Under the pieces are notes generated by a model that worked only from the letters and a program-made list of their open reading frames with translations, did no database searches and was not told the origin of the DNA. The translations under genes and the position numbers were made by a program. From assembly GCA_002331025.1 (NCBI GenBank), contig DCYG01000041.1, positions 1 through 54,774 on the forward strand: a stretch of 54,774 nt of DNA. Direction: 5' to 3'. This stretch comes from Firmicutes bacterium UBA2116. GTDB taxonomy: Bacteria > Bacillota > Clostridia > Tissierellales > Sedimentibacteraceae. Within the stretch, counting starts at the first letter, position 1. Each line of letters starts with the position of its first letter. Below are positions 27,084 to 34,521 of this stretch, piece by piece.

Positions 27084-27144
27084 GCAAGGAAAATTCAACT
27101 CATATTACTATGTCTTTTATTCCTTGCGCCTGCAAGGAATTTTG
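27084..27144 (+). promoter_or_regulatory. Attenuator-like leader before the TM1266-type gene
   Basis: GCAAGGAA occurs at 27084-27091 and again at 27132-27139, while its complement TTCCTTGC lies between them at 27120-27127. The second pairing gives a 9-bp hairpin (ATTCCTTGC-GCCT-GCAAGGAAT) followed by TTTTG, like a terminator. The first pairing would exclude it. This is the usual logic of a transcription attenuator or riboswitch platform, but no known aptamer was recognised. Confidence 0.5.
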
Positions 27145-27159
27145 TTTTGGGAGGATTTT

Positions 27160-27405
27160 ATGGAAAACAGAATAGGTGTAGTTGGAATCATTATCGAAGA
27201 TTTGACTTTTATTGCTGAAGTCAATGAAATTTTACACCAATACGGTGGAATTATCGTGGGTCGAATGGGAATACCATACAAAGAAAAAAAGGTTAATGTA
27301 ATATCACTTATAGTTGACGGCACTACAGATGAAATCGGGGCTTTAACAGGCAAATTAGGAAAGTTAAAGGGATTAAGCGTGAAAAGCGCATTATCAAAAA
27401 AATAA
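27160..27405 (+). CDS. TM1266-type iron-only hydrogenase system regulator
   Basis: An 81-residue ACT-like/NikR-C-like protein. It matches, from memory, the family annotated as iron-only hydrogenase system regulator (TM1266 in Thermotoga). The start M-E-N-R-I-G-V-V-G-I-I-I-E-D and the central H-Q-Y-G-G-I-I-V-G-R-M-G-I-P-Y are characteristic. The start at 27160 has GGGAGG seven bases upstream, and an earlier in-frame ATG at 27124 lies inside the leader hairpin. It precedes an ABC transporter and lies 13 kb from hydCBA. Its biochemical role is not well established. Confidence 0.85.
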   Translation: MENRIGVVGIIIEDLTFIAEVNEILHQYGGIIVGRMGIPYKEKKVNVISLIVDGTTDEIGALTGKLGKLKGLSVKSALSKK

Positions 27406-27422
27406 GTATTGGGAGATGTATT

Positions 27423-28394
27423 ATGAAAAAAATAAGTTTATTATTAATGTTAATCACAGTATTATTAGCTGCCGGCTGCAATAAGCAGGAGCCGGTAAAT
27501 ACAGAACCTGTAAATGTAACAATTGCCGGTCTGAAGGGACCTACATCCATAGGCATGATTAAAATGATTGATGAAAGGGCATTAAACACGGATAAATACA
27601 ATGTCAGCTATGTGACAGAAAGTGCGCCTGATGCACTGACCGGAAAAATCATCAATGGTGAAATACAAATTTCTTCAGTTCCCATTAATTTGGCTCCCGT
27701 GTTATACAACAAGACGGGAGGAAAGGTTCAGTTAATGGCAGTAAACACCATAGGTAATTTGTACATCGTAGGAACTGACGATATAGAATCAATCGGTGAA
27801 TTGGAAGGAAAAATGCTCGGCATGAGTGCCAAGGGCTCTACTCCTGATTTTGCAATGAACTATCTGTTGAACCAAAATAACATAAGCGATAAAGTAGAAT
27901 TAAATTATGCAATGGATCATGCTACCATGTCTCAATCGGTAATCGCGGAAGACACAAAGGTTGCACTTCTCCCTCAGCCCTTTGTTACACAGGCCATGAT
28001 AAAAAACAGCAATGTAAAGATTTTAGTTGATTTAAACGAAGCATGGAAAGCCGCAACGAACAATACAAGTCAGTTATATACCGGTGCTGTGATTGTAAAC
28101 AAGGACTTCGCCGAAAATAACAAAGACTTTGTAGAAGAGTTCTTAAAGCAATATGAAGCGTCAGTAAAATGGGTTTTAGAAAATCAAAAGGATGCTTCCT
28201 TATTAGTGGAAAAAAATGAAATTATGCCGAGTGCGGCAGTTGTTGAAAAAGCAATACCTTATTGCGGAATCGTATATGAACCGGCACATAATGTTAAAAA
28301 CGGACTGAATGAATTTTACAAAATTTTATTTGATTCTAATCCTGCTTCCGTTGGAGGTAAACTGCCTGATGAAGGGTTCTATTTTACAAAGTAA
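27423..28394 (+). CDS. ABC transporter substrate-binding lipoprotein (NrtA/SsuA-like)
   Basis: A 323-residue periplasmic-binding-type lipoprotein with the lipidated Cys at 19 (L-A-A-G-C). The body resembles the NMT1/NrtA group: I-A-G-L-K-G-P-T-S-I-G-M near the start, G-S-T-P-D-F-A-M-N-Y-L-L and P-Q-P-F-V-T-Q-A-M. Members bind small anions or pyrimidine precursors; the ligand here is unknown. It starts 17 bases after the TM1266-type gene and is followed by permease and ATPase genes, so all four probably form one operon. Confidence 0.87.
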   Translation: MKKISLLLMLITVLLAAGCNKQEPVNTEPVNVTIAGLKGPTSIGMIKMIDERALNTDKYNVSYVTESAPDALTGKIINGEIQISSVPINLAPVLYNKTGGKVQLMAVNTIGNLYIVGTDDIESIGELEGKMLGMSAKGSTPDFAMNYLLNQNNISDKVELNYAMDHATMSQSVIAEDTKVALLPQPFVTQAMIKNSNVKILVDLNEAWKAATNNTSQLYTGAVIVNKDFAENNKDFVEEFLKQYEASVKWVLENQKDASLLVEKNEIMPSAAVVEKAIPYCGIVYEPAHNVKNGLNEFYKILFDSNPASVGGKLPDEGFYFTK

Positions 28395-29115
28395 ATACAA
28401 TAAAATACTTATATCATTATTTTGGATTTTTATGTGGGAGATATTTAGCTTGATTATAGATCAGGAGATTTACCTCCCTTCTCCTATTACGACATTTTAT
28501 GCCCTGATTGATATGTTGAAGGCAACTGATACTTACATAACTATTTTATACAGCACTTATAGAACTGTTGCAGGTTTTTTGATTTCTTGTGTTGCGGGAA
28601 TCGTACTTGGATATTTTTGCGGAATTAATAAACTTGCCTATGATTTATTCAATCCCCTTATAGGAATTATAAGAACAATTCCTGTTATGTCAATAATTAT
28701 AATCGCAATAATGTGGTTTAAGGATACTAATGTACCAATATTTGTTGCATTTCTAATGTGCTTTCCCATTATCTGGACAAATACAATAAGCGGTATTAAA
28801 TCCACGGATGTCAAGCTTTTGCAGATGTGTAAAGTTTATAATATTAATAAGCTCAGAATTATAAAATCTGTTTATTTTTACTCCGCCCTTCCTTATATTA
28901 AGGCAGGAATGATTTCTGCATTAGGCTTGGGATGGAAGGTAACCTCTGCCGCAGAGGTTTTAAGCCTGCCTAAATATTCTATAGGAAGATTTTTATATGA
29001 TTCAAAGGTTTATCTTGAAATACCGGATTTATTTGCATGGACTTTCATAATAATTATACTCAGCATACTGTTTGAAAAATTGTTAAAAATATTTTTACGA
29101 GGTCTTTATGATTGA
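28369..29115 (+). CDS. ABC transporter permease (NrtB/SsuC-like)
   Basis: A 248-residue permease with about six helices and the BPD_transp_1 loop near K-V-Y-N-I-N-K-L-R-I-I-K-S-V-Y. The start at 28369, overlapping the binding-protein gene by 26 bases, has GGAGG about nine bases upstream. A longer frame from 28309 would run through the binding-protein gene out of frame and is unlikely. Late residues W-K-V-T-S-A-A-E-V-L are typical of the group. It works with the adjacent lipoprotein and ATPase. Confidence 0.87.
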   Translation: MKGSILQSKYNKILISLFWIFMWEIFSLIIDQEIYLPSPITTFYALIDMLKATDTYITILYSTYRTVAGFLISCVAGIVLGYFCGINKLAYDLFNPLIGIIRTIPVMSIIIIAIMWFKDTNVPIFVAFLMCFPIIWTNTISGIKSTDVKLLQMCKVYNINKLRIIKSVYFYSALPYIKAGMISALGLGWKVTSAAEVLSLPKYSIGRFLYDSKVYLEIPDLFAWTFIIIILSILFEKLLKIFLRGLYD

Positions 29116-29779
29116 ATTTATAAATGTTTCTAAAAAATTTAATGATTTAGAGGTTTTAAATAATTTTAATATCAGATTTGAAAAAGATAAGATCACCTGC
29201 TTGTTCGGACCTTCTGGAGTAGGTAAGACTACTATTGCCAACATAGCCGCTAATTTAACAGAAATCGATAGCGGAGAGATCAAAGTAACTGAGAATGCAG
29301 TGTATTCATTTGTATTCCAGGAACCGCGATTGCTTGAATGGTACAGTGTGTATGATAATATTGATTTTGTGTTAAAAAATGTTTATAATTCTGATAAAAG
29401 GGTAAATATTATCAAGGATTATATTGATATGGTTGAGTTGAAAGGTTTTGAAAGCTACAAACCTAAGGAATTAAGCGGCGGTATGGCTCAAAGAGTGTCT
29501 CTGGCAAGAGCATTCGCTTATCCATCCAATGTATTGATTTTAGATGAACCGTTTAAGGGTCTAGATATGAAATTAAAACGTGAGATGATTTTACTGTTTA
29601 AAAAGCTTTGGAACGAAAGTAAAAGAACAGTTTTATTTATTACTCATGATGTGGATGAAGCGGTAACATTATCAGATTATATTTATATTTTAAATGAAAA
29701 ACCTGCAAAAATTATTGACTATATTAATATATTAGAATATAATGATATAACCGAGGTGAAATACCGCCTTGACATTTAA
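29108..29779 (+). CDS. ABC transporter ATP-binding protein (NrtD/SsuB-like)
   Basis: A 223-residue ATPase with Walker A G-P-S-G-V-G-K-T, a Q-loop in V-F-Q-E-P-R-L, signature L-S-G-G-M-A-Q-R, Walker B L-I-L-D-E-P and the H-loop T-H-D-V-D-E-A. The variant L-S-G-G-M places it with the nitrate/sulfonate/HMP transporters. It overlaps the permease by 8 bases and is the last gene before repeat copy C. Confidence 0.9.
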   Translation: MIEFINVSKKFNDLEVLNNFNIRFEKDKITCLFGPSGVGKTTIANIAANLTEIDSGEIKVTENAVYSFVFQEPRLLEWYSVYDNIDFVLKNVYNSDKRVNIIKDYIDMVELKGFESYKPKELSGGMAQRVSLARAFAYPSNVLILDEPFKGLDMKLKREMILLFKKLWNESKRTVLFITHDVDEAVTLSDYIYILNEKPAKIIDYINILEYNDITEVKYRLDI

Positions 29780-29798
29780 CAAAATTATACTACAATCA

Positions 29799-29852
29799 TA
29801 AGCAGACAATACAAATATCTGATTTTATGTCAGTCACTTATGCTGTAAGTGC
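29799..29852. repeat. Dispersed hairpin repeat, copy C
   Basis: Third and most divergent copy (43 of 54 identical to copy A by my count). Here the distal half forms a perfect CACTTA-TGCTG-TAAGTG hairpin, while the CCAAAT arm is degraded. It is followed by TAGTTT...AAACTA at about 29863-29885. It lies between the ABC operon and the selenoprotein operon. Confidence 0.7.
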
Positions 29853-29902
29853 TAAAAAAATAGTTTGGTGTTACACTAAACTAAACGGAAAGGAGAATTT
29901 TT

Positions 29903-30178
29903 ATGGACTTTAAATTAACTGACAGCGCAAAAGAAAAGTTATCAGAATTAAAATCAAATCAACAACCTATTAAATTAGCTATAACCGGCTATTCCTGATG
30001 TGGTGCCGAATTAGGCATTGTTTCGGAGAAACAATCAGAAAATGATTTAGTTTACAGCATTGAAGGATTCGATTTAATTGTTTCTGAGGATTTAACGGGT
30101 GCAATTAGCGGAGCTGAAATTGATTATAGAAACGGAGTTTTCAAAAAGGGATTTGAAGTTGTTCCAAAATTTAAATAA
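29903..30178 (+). CDS. HesB/IscA-like selenoprotein 1 (in-frame UGA as Sec)
   Basis: Reading through the TGA at 29996-29998 gives a 91-residue protein, M-D-F-K-L-T-D-S-A-K...G-Y-S-U-C-G-A-E-L-G, with selenocysteine at residue 32 directly before a Cys. The start has AGGAG six bases upstream and the frame ends at TAA. Beyond the UGA, codon use and the HesB-like pattern continue. A perfect 8-bp stem with GGA loop (30017-30035) lies 18 bases after the UGA, where a bacterial SECIS is expected. The family (small HesB-like, also called CC/Se-motif proteins) is known; its reaction is not. A sister gene follows by 11 bases. Confidence 0.85.
30017..30035 (+). promoter_or_regulatory. Candidate SECIS hairpin of selenoprotein 1
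   Basis: ATTGTTTC-GGA-GAAACAAT forms a perfect 8-bp stem beginning 18 bases after the UGA codon. Bacterial SECIS elements lie within the coding region just downstream of UGA and carry G in the apical loop, as here. SelB would bind it to recruit Sec-tRNA. This structure was found by eye. Confidence 0.6.
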
Positions 30179-30189
30179 AGGAGGAACAA

Positions 30190-30462
30190 ATGGATTTTAA
30201 GATAACTGATAAAGCAAAAGAAAAATTGGTAATAATGAAGGAACATAACGTTCCTATTATGTTAACTGCATACAAAGTCGGGTGAGCCGGCAAGTCATAC
30301 GGAATTGCTTCGTTGGAGCAAACAGACAACGATAATGTTTACGATGTTGATGGCATTGAAATTATCGTACCCAAGGACTTCGAAAGGGAATTAAAAGGTG
30401 TTAAAATAAACTACGGCGGTTTATTGTTAAAGGATTTCATAATAACACCATTTTATAAATAA
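30190..30462 (+). CDS. HesB/IscA-like selenoprotein 2 (in-frame UGA as Sec)
   Basis: A paralog of the preceding gene. Reading the TGA at 30283-30285 as Sec gives 90 residues: M-D-F-K-I-T-D-K-A-K...Y-K-V-G-U-A-G-K-S-Y-G-I-A. Sec is again residue 32, aligned with the first protein, but the following Cys is replaced by Ala. GGAGG lies five bases before the ATG. Two paralogs with UGA at the same aligned position and intact frames afterward are hard to explain as nonsense mutations. An IscA-like scaffold or redox role is possible but not shown. Confidence 0.83.
30305..30321 (+). promoter_or_regulatory. Candidate SECIS hairpin of selenoprotein 2
   Basis: TTGCT-TCGTTGG-AGCAA gives a 5-bp stem with two G in the loop, starting 19 bases after the UGA codon. 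Its distance matches the candidate in the first selenoprotein gene. The stem is short, so support is weaker. Confidence 0.45.
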
Positions 30463-30467
30463 TCAGC

Positions 30468-30752
30468 ATGTACAAATTATGGGCTAAAAAAATAAAAACT
30501 AACAATATAGTCAGTTCAATAGTAGTAAAAAACAAGGAAGAAATATCTCTTGATTTGAAAAGAGACAAAGCTTTCAAGGAAATATGCGCTAAATTAGATA
30601 TTAGTGTACCTTTATGGCTTAAAAGGCATGACTTGGAATTTTCTCAATTTAAATATGTTACCTTCTATCCTCATGATTTCGTGGATGAAGTAGATTTTGA
30701 CAAACTTGAAATTGAGTTAATTGATGATGGGTTAGATAAGCACAAAAATTAA
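30468..30752 (+). CDS. Conserved clostridial protein of unknown function
   Basis: A 94-residue protein, M-Y-K-L-W-A-K-K-I-K...D-I-S-V-P-L-W-L-K-R-H...F-Y-P-H-D-F-V-D-E-V-D-F-D-K-L-E-I-E. I recall similar small proteins in many Clostridia but no assigned function. It has no signal peptide or membrane segment and no Cys cluster. It begins 5 bases after the second selenoprotein, so the three genes are one operon. The link with selenoproteins may be chance or functional. Confidence 0.75.
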   Translation: MYKLWAKKIKTNNIVSSIVVKNKEEISLDLKRDKAFKEICAKLDISVPLWLKRHDLEFSQFKYVTFYPHDFVDEVDFDKLEIELIDDGLDKHKN

Positions 30753-30753
30753 C

Positions 30754-30779
30754 GGAGGGCTATGCCCTCCATTATTTTG
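30754..30779 (+). terminator. Terminator of the selenoprotein operon
   Basis: GGAGGGC-TAT-GCCCTCC, a 7-bp GC-rich perfect stem directly after the stop of the 94-residue gene, followed by ATTATTTTG. It ends the three-gene transcript. Confidence 0.8.
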
Positions 30780-30833
30780 TACCGGTTGAACGACAACGAA
30801 CCAGTCGATTATTTCCAGCAACCTGCGTTTAAT

Positions 30834-31112
30834 CTAAAATCTGTTGTTGTATAGTACTACCAACAACAAGAAGAACCACAACAATGTATCCATTTCAATA
30901 TCGCAGTCACTTTGGCAAACTATAACAACTAAAATAAGAAAGAAAAATAAAAGTGATGAATTATCTCCGGTTCCTAATACCCTGTCATGTACGCACGGTT
31001 GTCTTAGCGGTCTTCTTTCTCCGCCTCTTCCGCCTATTCTGTCACAACCTTTATCACATTGAATATTTAATTCTTCTACAGCTTCAATATTTTCAGGTTT
31101 ACAATTATCCAT
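30834..31112 (-). CDS. Small protein with two hydrophobic F/L/V stretches
   Basis: A 92-residue protein. The N-terminal half is polar with Cys residues (C-D-K-G-C-D-R-I-G-G-R-G-G). The C-terminal half has two similar hydrophobic segments, L-L-F-F-F-L-I-L-V-V-I-V and L-L-W-F-F-L-L-L-V-V-L-Y, separated by an acidic Cys-containing link. Proteins with such repeats are annotated in Clostridia as chorion class high-cysteine HCB protein 13 and are often near spore genes, but that name carries no function. The start at 31112 has GGAGG upstream. Confidence 0.65.
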   Translation of the reverse strand: MDNCKPENIEAVEELNIQCDKGCDRIGGRGGERRPLRQPCVHDRVLGTGDNSSLLFFFLILVVIVCQSDCDIEMDTLLWFFLLLVVLYNNRF

Positions 31113-31276
31113 AATACCCTCCTTAACAATAACATTTTTAGTTATTATATTCACCTTGATTGTAAGTGTTAAATATTTCGTTATTTAACGTCTTTAAAGT
31201 ATTTTTAAAGTTATGCATAATATAGAAATTTCTTGAAACAATATCTTTATATTAAATTTCAAGGAGGATATGACTT

Positions 31277-31474
31277 ATGGATAAATTTGCATTAATATTA
31301 GTCATAATAGGAGCTATAAACTGGGGTTTAATAGCATTATTCAGTTTTGACCTTGTTGCTGCCATATTCGGCGGACAATTAGCGATATTCAGCCGTTTAG
31401 TTTATGGGCTTGTAGGTTTAGCGGGCTTGTACTGCATAACATTATTGTTCGACGAACGCGAAAGAGTAGATTAG
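31277..31474 (+). CDS. DUF378 family membrane protein
   Basis: A 65-residue protein with two membrane helices. It has the DUF378 signature I-G-A-I-N-W-G-L-I-A-L-F-S-F-D-L-V near the start and L-V-G-L-A-G-L-Y in the second helix. AAGGAGG lies upstream. The function of DUF378 is unknown. It is a single-gene unit with its own terminator. Confidence 0.9.
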   Translation: MDKFALILVIIGAINWGLIALFSFDLVAAIFGGQLAIFSRLVYGLVGLAGLYCITLLFDERERVD

Positions 31475-31485
31475 CAGATTAATAG

Positions 31486-31518
31486 AAAAAGACAATCCAA
31501 TTTTGGATTGTCTTTTTT
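31486..31518 (+). terminator. Terminator after the DUF378 gene
   Basis: AAAGACAATCCAA-TT-TTGGATTGTCTTT, a perfect stem with seven T at its end. A stretch of short repeats (TGTTCACTGTTCATTGTTC) follows at about 31569-31600 with no evident role. Confidence 0.88.
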
Positions 31519-31614
31519 TGTATGTCCGCCATTCTTAACGCGGCAAGAATCTAATCTTTTCAATTGTTTTTTACTGTTCACTGTTCATTGTTCGATATTC
31601 ATTGTTCACTGTTA

Positions 31615-32967
31615 TTACTCACCTGCTATTGCAAGTTTTTTAATCTTTAAGGACGGTGAACCGATATACGCTTCACCAGGTAACCCGAATTTCAAGTCGG
31701 AGCCAACATCTTCTATGTTTTTAATCATTTCAAAATAATTTCCCGCTACGGTTATTTGTTCAACCGGACCTGCTATTTTCCCGTCTTTTATTTCATAGCC
31801 CAATGATGCAAGTGAAAAATCTCCCGATATTGAATTAAGACCCGAATGAAGTCCCTGAAGCTCGGTAATCATAATTCCCGAACCGATTTCGGAAATCATT
31901 TCATCCAATGATTTTTCACCCTTCTCAACATAGAAATTTGACGGTGAAATATCTATGGATGATTTGTATGAACCCTTGCTGGCATTTCCGGTAGTTTCAA
32001 TGCCATCCTTTTTTGCCGTTTTTAAATTATGTAAATATGTTTTTAATACTCCCTTATCAATAACCTTCTTATATTTACATGCAACTCCTTCTCCGTCGAA
32101 GGACTTGGAGCTTAATCCCTCTTCTAAATACGGATCGTCTATAACAGTAAATTTATCGCTTCCTATTTTTTTCCCAAGCTTACCCTTTAATAAGGATAAA
32201 TCCTTTTGAACATTTTCTGCAGAAAATATGCTGCTGAATGACTCCAATAAATCTGCCGCAGCATTGTTTCTGATTATTACGGGATAATCCCCTGATTTAA
32301 CAGATTTTGCTCCGAGAAGCGCAGTTGCCTCACCAACAGCCTCTTTAGATATTTCCTTAGGGTTAAACTTGCTGAAATCATTGCCTGTTCTGTAAGCGAA
32401 ACCTGTCTTTATGTCATTGCCGTCCTTGGCAACCACCTGTACATACGTATAGGCAAGGTTGCTTTTATCATGCAGATACAATCCCTTTGTATTAGAAATG
32501 ATTGCTTCTCCATAGCCGTCACCGTATACACAGGAGTCAACGGATTCAACTCTCTTATCTAAGCTGAGTGCCTCTGCTTCCAGCTGCTTGACAAATTTTA
32601 TCTTGTCGCTTTCTTCTACTTTTTCAAGCTCTTCATCAAATGTTTTTACTTCTCTGTATTCCTTTGAACCCTCATAGATATATTCTTCGTCATCCGAATC
32701 GATTACTGTTGCATTTTCTATAACATTTCTGACTAATAACTCTATTGATGATTCATCAACCTTTTCAGAATAAGAATATCCCATCTTACCATTATATACT
32801 CCTCTTAAGGATATGCCCTCGCTTTCAGATAAGCTGTATCCGTCAAGCTCCTTTTTAAAAACCTTAAGAGAAAGTGATCTGCCCGAAGAATAATAAACCT
32901 CCATGTCTCCAAGTCCTTGCTCTTTTCCTTCACTGAATATTTTTTCTATTAATGATTTTTTATCCAT
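31615..32967 (-). CDS. tldE: TldE/PmbA family metalloprotease partner
   Basis: A 450-residue protein of the TldE/PmbA family, the non-catalytic half of the TldD/TldE protease that degrades unfolded peptides and matures some modified peptides. Features include an N-terminal domain of the shared TldD/E fold, a late S-G-I-M-I-T-E-L-Q-G-L-H-S-G-L-N and the C-terminal I-T-V-A-G-N-Y-F-E-M. It lacks the H-E-x-x-x-H motif, as expected for TldE. The start at 32967 (MDKKS) has GGAAGG upstream; a longer frame to 33063 overlaps tldD. It follows tldD by 5 bases. Confidence 0.9.
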   Translation of the reverse strand: MDKKSLIEKIFSEGKEQGLGDMEVYYSSGRSLSLKVFKKELDGYSLSESEGISLRGVYNGKMGYSYSEKVDESSIELLVRNVIENATVIDSDDEEYIYEGSKEYREVKTFDEELEKVEESDKIKFVKQLEAEALSLDKRVESVDSCVYGDGYGEAIISNTKGLYLHDKSNLAYTYVQVVAKDGNDIKTGFAYRTGNDFSKFNPKEISKEAVGEATALLGAKSVKSGDYPVIIRNNAAADLLESFSSIFSAENVQKDLSLLKGKLGKKIGSDKFTVIDDPYLEEGLSSKSFDGEGVACKYKKVIDKGVLKTYLHNLKTAKKDGIETTGNASKGSYKSSIDISPSNFYVEKGEKSLDEMISEIGSGIMITELQGLHSGLNSISGDFSLASLGYEIKDGKIAGPVEQITVAGNYFEMIKNIEDVGSDLKFGLPGEAYIGSPSLKIKKLAIAGE

Positions 32968-32972
32968 TAGTT

Positions 32973-34358
32973 CTAACCTTCCCTTCCTCCAACAGTTATT
33001 TCGGAAACTCTGATCATCGGCTGACCTACATTTGCCGGCACACTGCCGCTTACCGAGCCACACATACCCTGCCCTTGGAGAAGATTGTTTCCTACCATGT
33101 CTATTTTATTAAGCACATCCGTTCCCTTACCGATAAGTGTTGCTCCTCTCACAGGGTCTTTTATTTTTCCGTTTTCAACTATGTAACCTTCCATAACCGC
33201 AAAATTAAATTCTCCTGTACTTGGGTTTACAGAACCGCCGCCCATATACTTTGCGTATATACCTTTTTCGGTATTTGAAATTATTTCTTCAGGTGTTGAT
33301 TTTCCGTTATCTATAAATGTATTGGACATACGGGATGTTGGAGCGTATCTGTACGATTGCCTTCTGCCTGAGCCTGTTATATCCATGTTCATTCTTCTTG
33401 CATTCAATTTGTCAACCATGTAACCCTTCAGTATACCGTTCTCTATTAAGACATTTCTCTGAGATTTTGTTCCCTCATCATCTATGTTGTAGGAACCCCA
33501 TTCGCCTGAAATCGAGCTGTCATCAATTGCCGTTACAAGAGGAGATGCAATTTTCTGACCAACCTTTCCGGTAAAAACAGAAAGACCTTTTGCCACAGAA
33601 GTAGCTTCCAAGCCGTGACCGCATGCTTCGTGAAATATAACTCCTCCAAATCCGTTATCTATTATAACCGGCATCCTGCCGCTTGGACTGTACTTGGCAT
33701 TAACCATTGTCACAGCAATTCTCGCACTTTCCTTGGCATAATAATCAATATCCAGATTTTCAAAAAATTCATATCCCTTGCTTGCTCCCGGTCCGAAAAA
33801 TCCTGATTGCATTTCTCCATCCTTTGATGCAACCGAAGAAATACCGAGACGAGAGCGAACTCTTCTATCTTCTCTCCACAGGCCTTCAGAATTTGCCACC
33901 ATTATATCCTGTGCATAATCAGTATAGCTTATGGTAACCTGCGTAATTAAATCACTGTAGTTAAATGCAGTGTCATATGCCTTTCTCATAACCTCAACTT
34001 TTCTTGTTTTTTCTATTGAATTAGGGTCAATTTCTATAGAATGGATATTTTTAACCTGCGATTTTTCAAGATTAATAGTCAGGCTCAACGGACTTCCTTC
34101 TATCGCTGCAGCTGCCTTCTTTGCAGTTTCTATAAGGGTATCCCTGTCAGATTTATTTGTATATGCGTAAACGCTGTTAAATCCTTTAAAAATACGAACA
34201 CCTACTCCGTAATCTCTGCCTGACATTGTGCTGTCAACCTTACCGCCTATCATTACAATTCCGGTATTAGTTCTGTCTTCAACAAATACCTCCGCAAAAT
34301 CTCCTCCGGTGGACAAGGCAGCATTCAATGTATCTTCAATCAACTTTTTATTTAACAC
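32973..34358 (-). CDS. tldD: TldD family zinc metalloprotease
   Basis: A 461-residue protein with the catalytic H-E-A-C-G-H motif in G-V-I-F-H-E-A-C-G-H-G-L-E-A near residue 235. The late M-C-G-S-V-S-G and Q-P-M-I-R-V-S-E-I-T-V-G-G blocks are also typical of TldD. With TldE it forms the heterodimeric protease. No RiPP precursor or radical-SAM gene is nearby, so the housekeeping role is more likely than antibiotic maturation. Confidence 0.93.
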   Translation of the reverse strand: MLNKKLIEDTLNAALSTGGDFAEVFVEDRTNTGIVMIGGKVDSTMSGRDYGVGVRIFKGFNSVYAYTNKSDRDTLIETAKKAAAAIEGSPLSLTINLEKSQVKNIHSIEIDPNSIEKTRKVEVMRKAYDTAFNYSDLITQVTISYTDYAQDIMVANSEGLWREDRRVRSRLGISSVASKDGEMQSGFFGPGASKGYEFFENLDIDYYAKESARIAVTMVNAKYSPSGRMPVIIDNGFGGVIFHEACGHGLEATSVAKGLSVFTGKVGQKIASPLVTAIDDSSISGEWGSYNIDDEGTKSQRNVLIENGILKGYMVDKLNARRMNMDITGSGRRQSYRYAPTSRMSNTFIDNGKSTPEEIISNTEKGIYAKYMGGGSVNPSTGEFNFAVMEGYIVENGKIKDPVRGATLIGKGTDVLNKIDMVGNNLLQGQGMCGSVSGSVPANVGQPMIRVSEITVGGREG

Positions 34359-34457
34359 GAAATCACTCCTTTATATATATTATTATATATATTTTACCAT
34401 ACTTTCCTTAAAGTATTAATAATTTTTATTAAATCCCCAACTTTATCCATAAAGACC

Positions 34458-34494
34458 TTGACAACCAACTACTTGTACTTTATACTAAAGTAGT
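34458..34494 (+). promoter_or_regulatory. opuC promoter with palindromic operator
   Basis: TTGACA (34458-34463), 17-bp spacer and TATACT (34481-34486). A perfect palindrome TACTTTA-TAC-TAAAGTA at 34476-34492 covers the -10. Wider seven-base arms ACTACTT and AAGTAGT lie at 34468-34474 and 34488-34494. This is the position expected for a repressor. The BusR-like protein at 38074 is the leading candidate. Confidence 0.75.
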
Positions 34495-34521
34495 CAGATT
34501 ATTAATTTAAGGGGGGATATT

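Noticed and set aside
29996..30285. Two premature stop codons making pseudogenes
   Set aside because: Both TGA codons align at residue 32 of paralogs, the frames stay open to TAA, ribosome sites are intact and hairpins follow. Selenocysteine explains all of this better.
31569..31600. CRISPR-like array
   Set aside because: Short TGTTCA/CATTGTTC repeats have no regular spacers of 30-40 bases; this is low-complexity DNA.
32973..34358. TldD/TldE as part of a RiPP (microcin-like) cluster
   Set aside because: No precursor peptide, radical-SAM or maturation gene lies nearby; the pair occurs widely as housekeeping protease.
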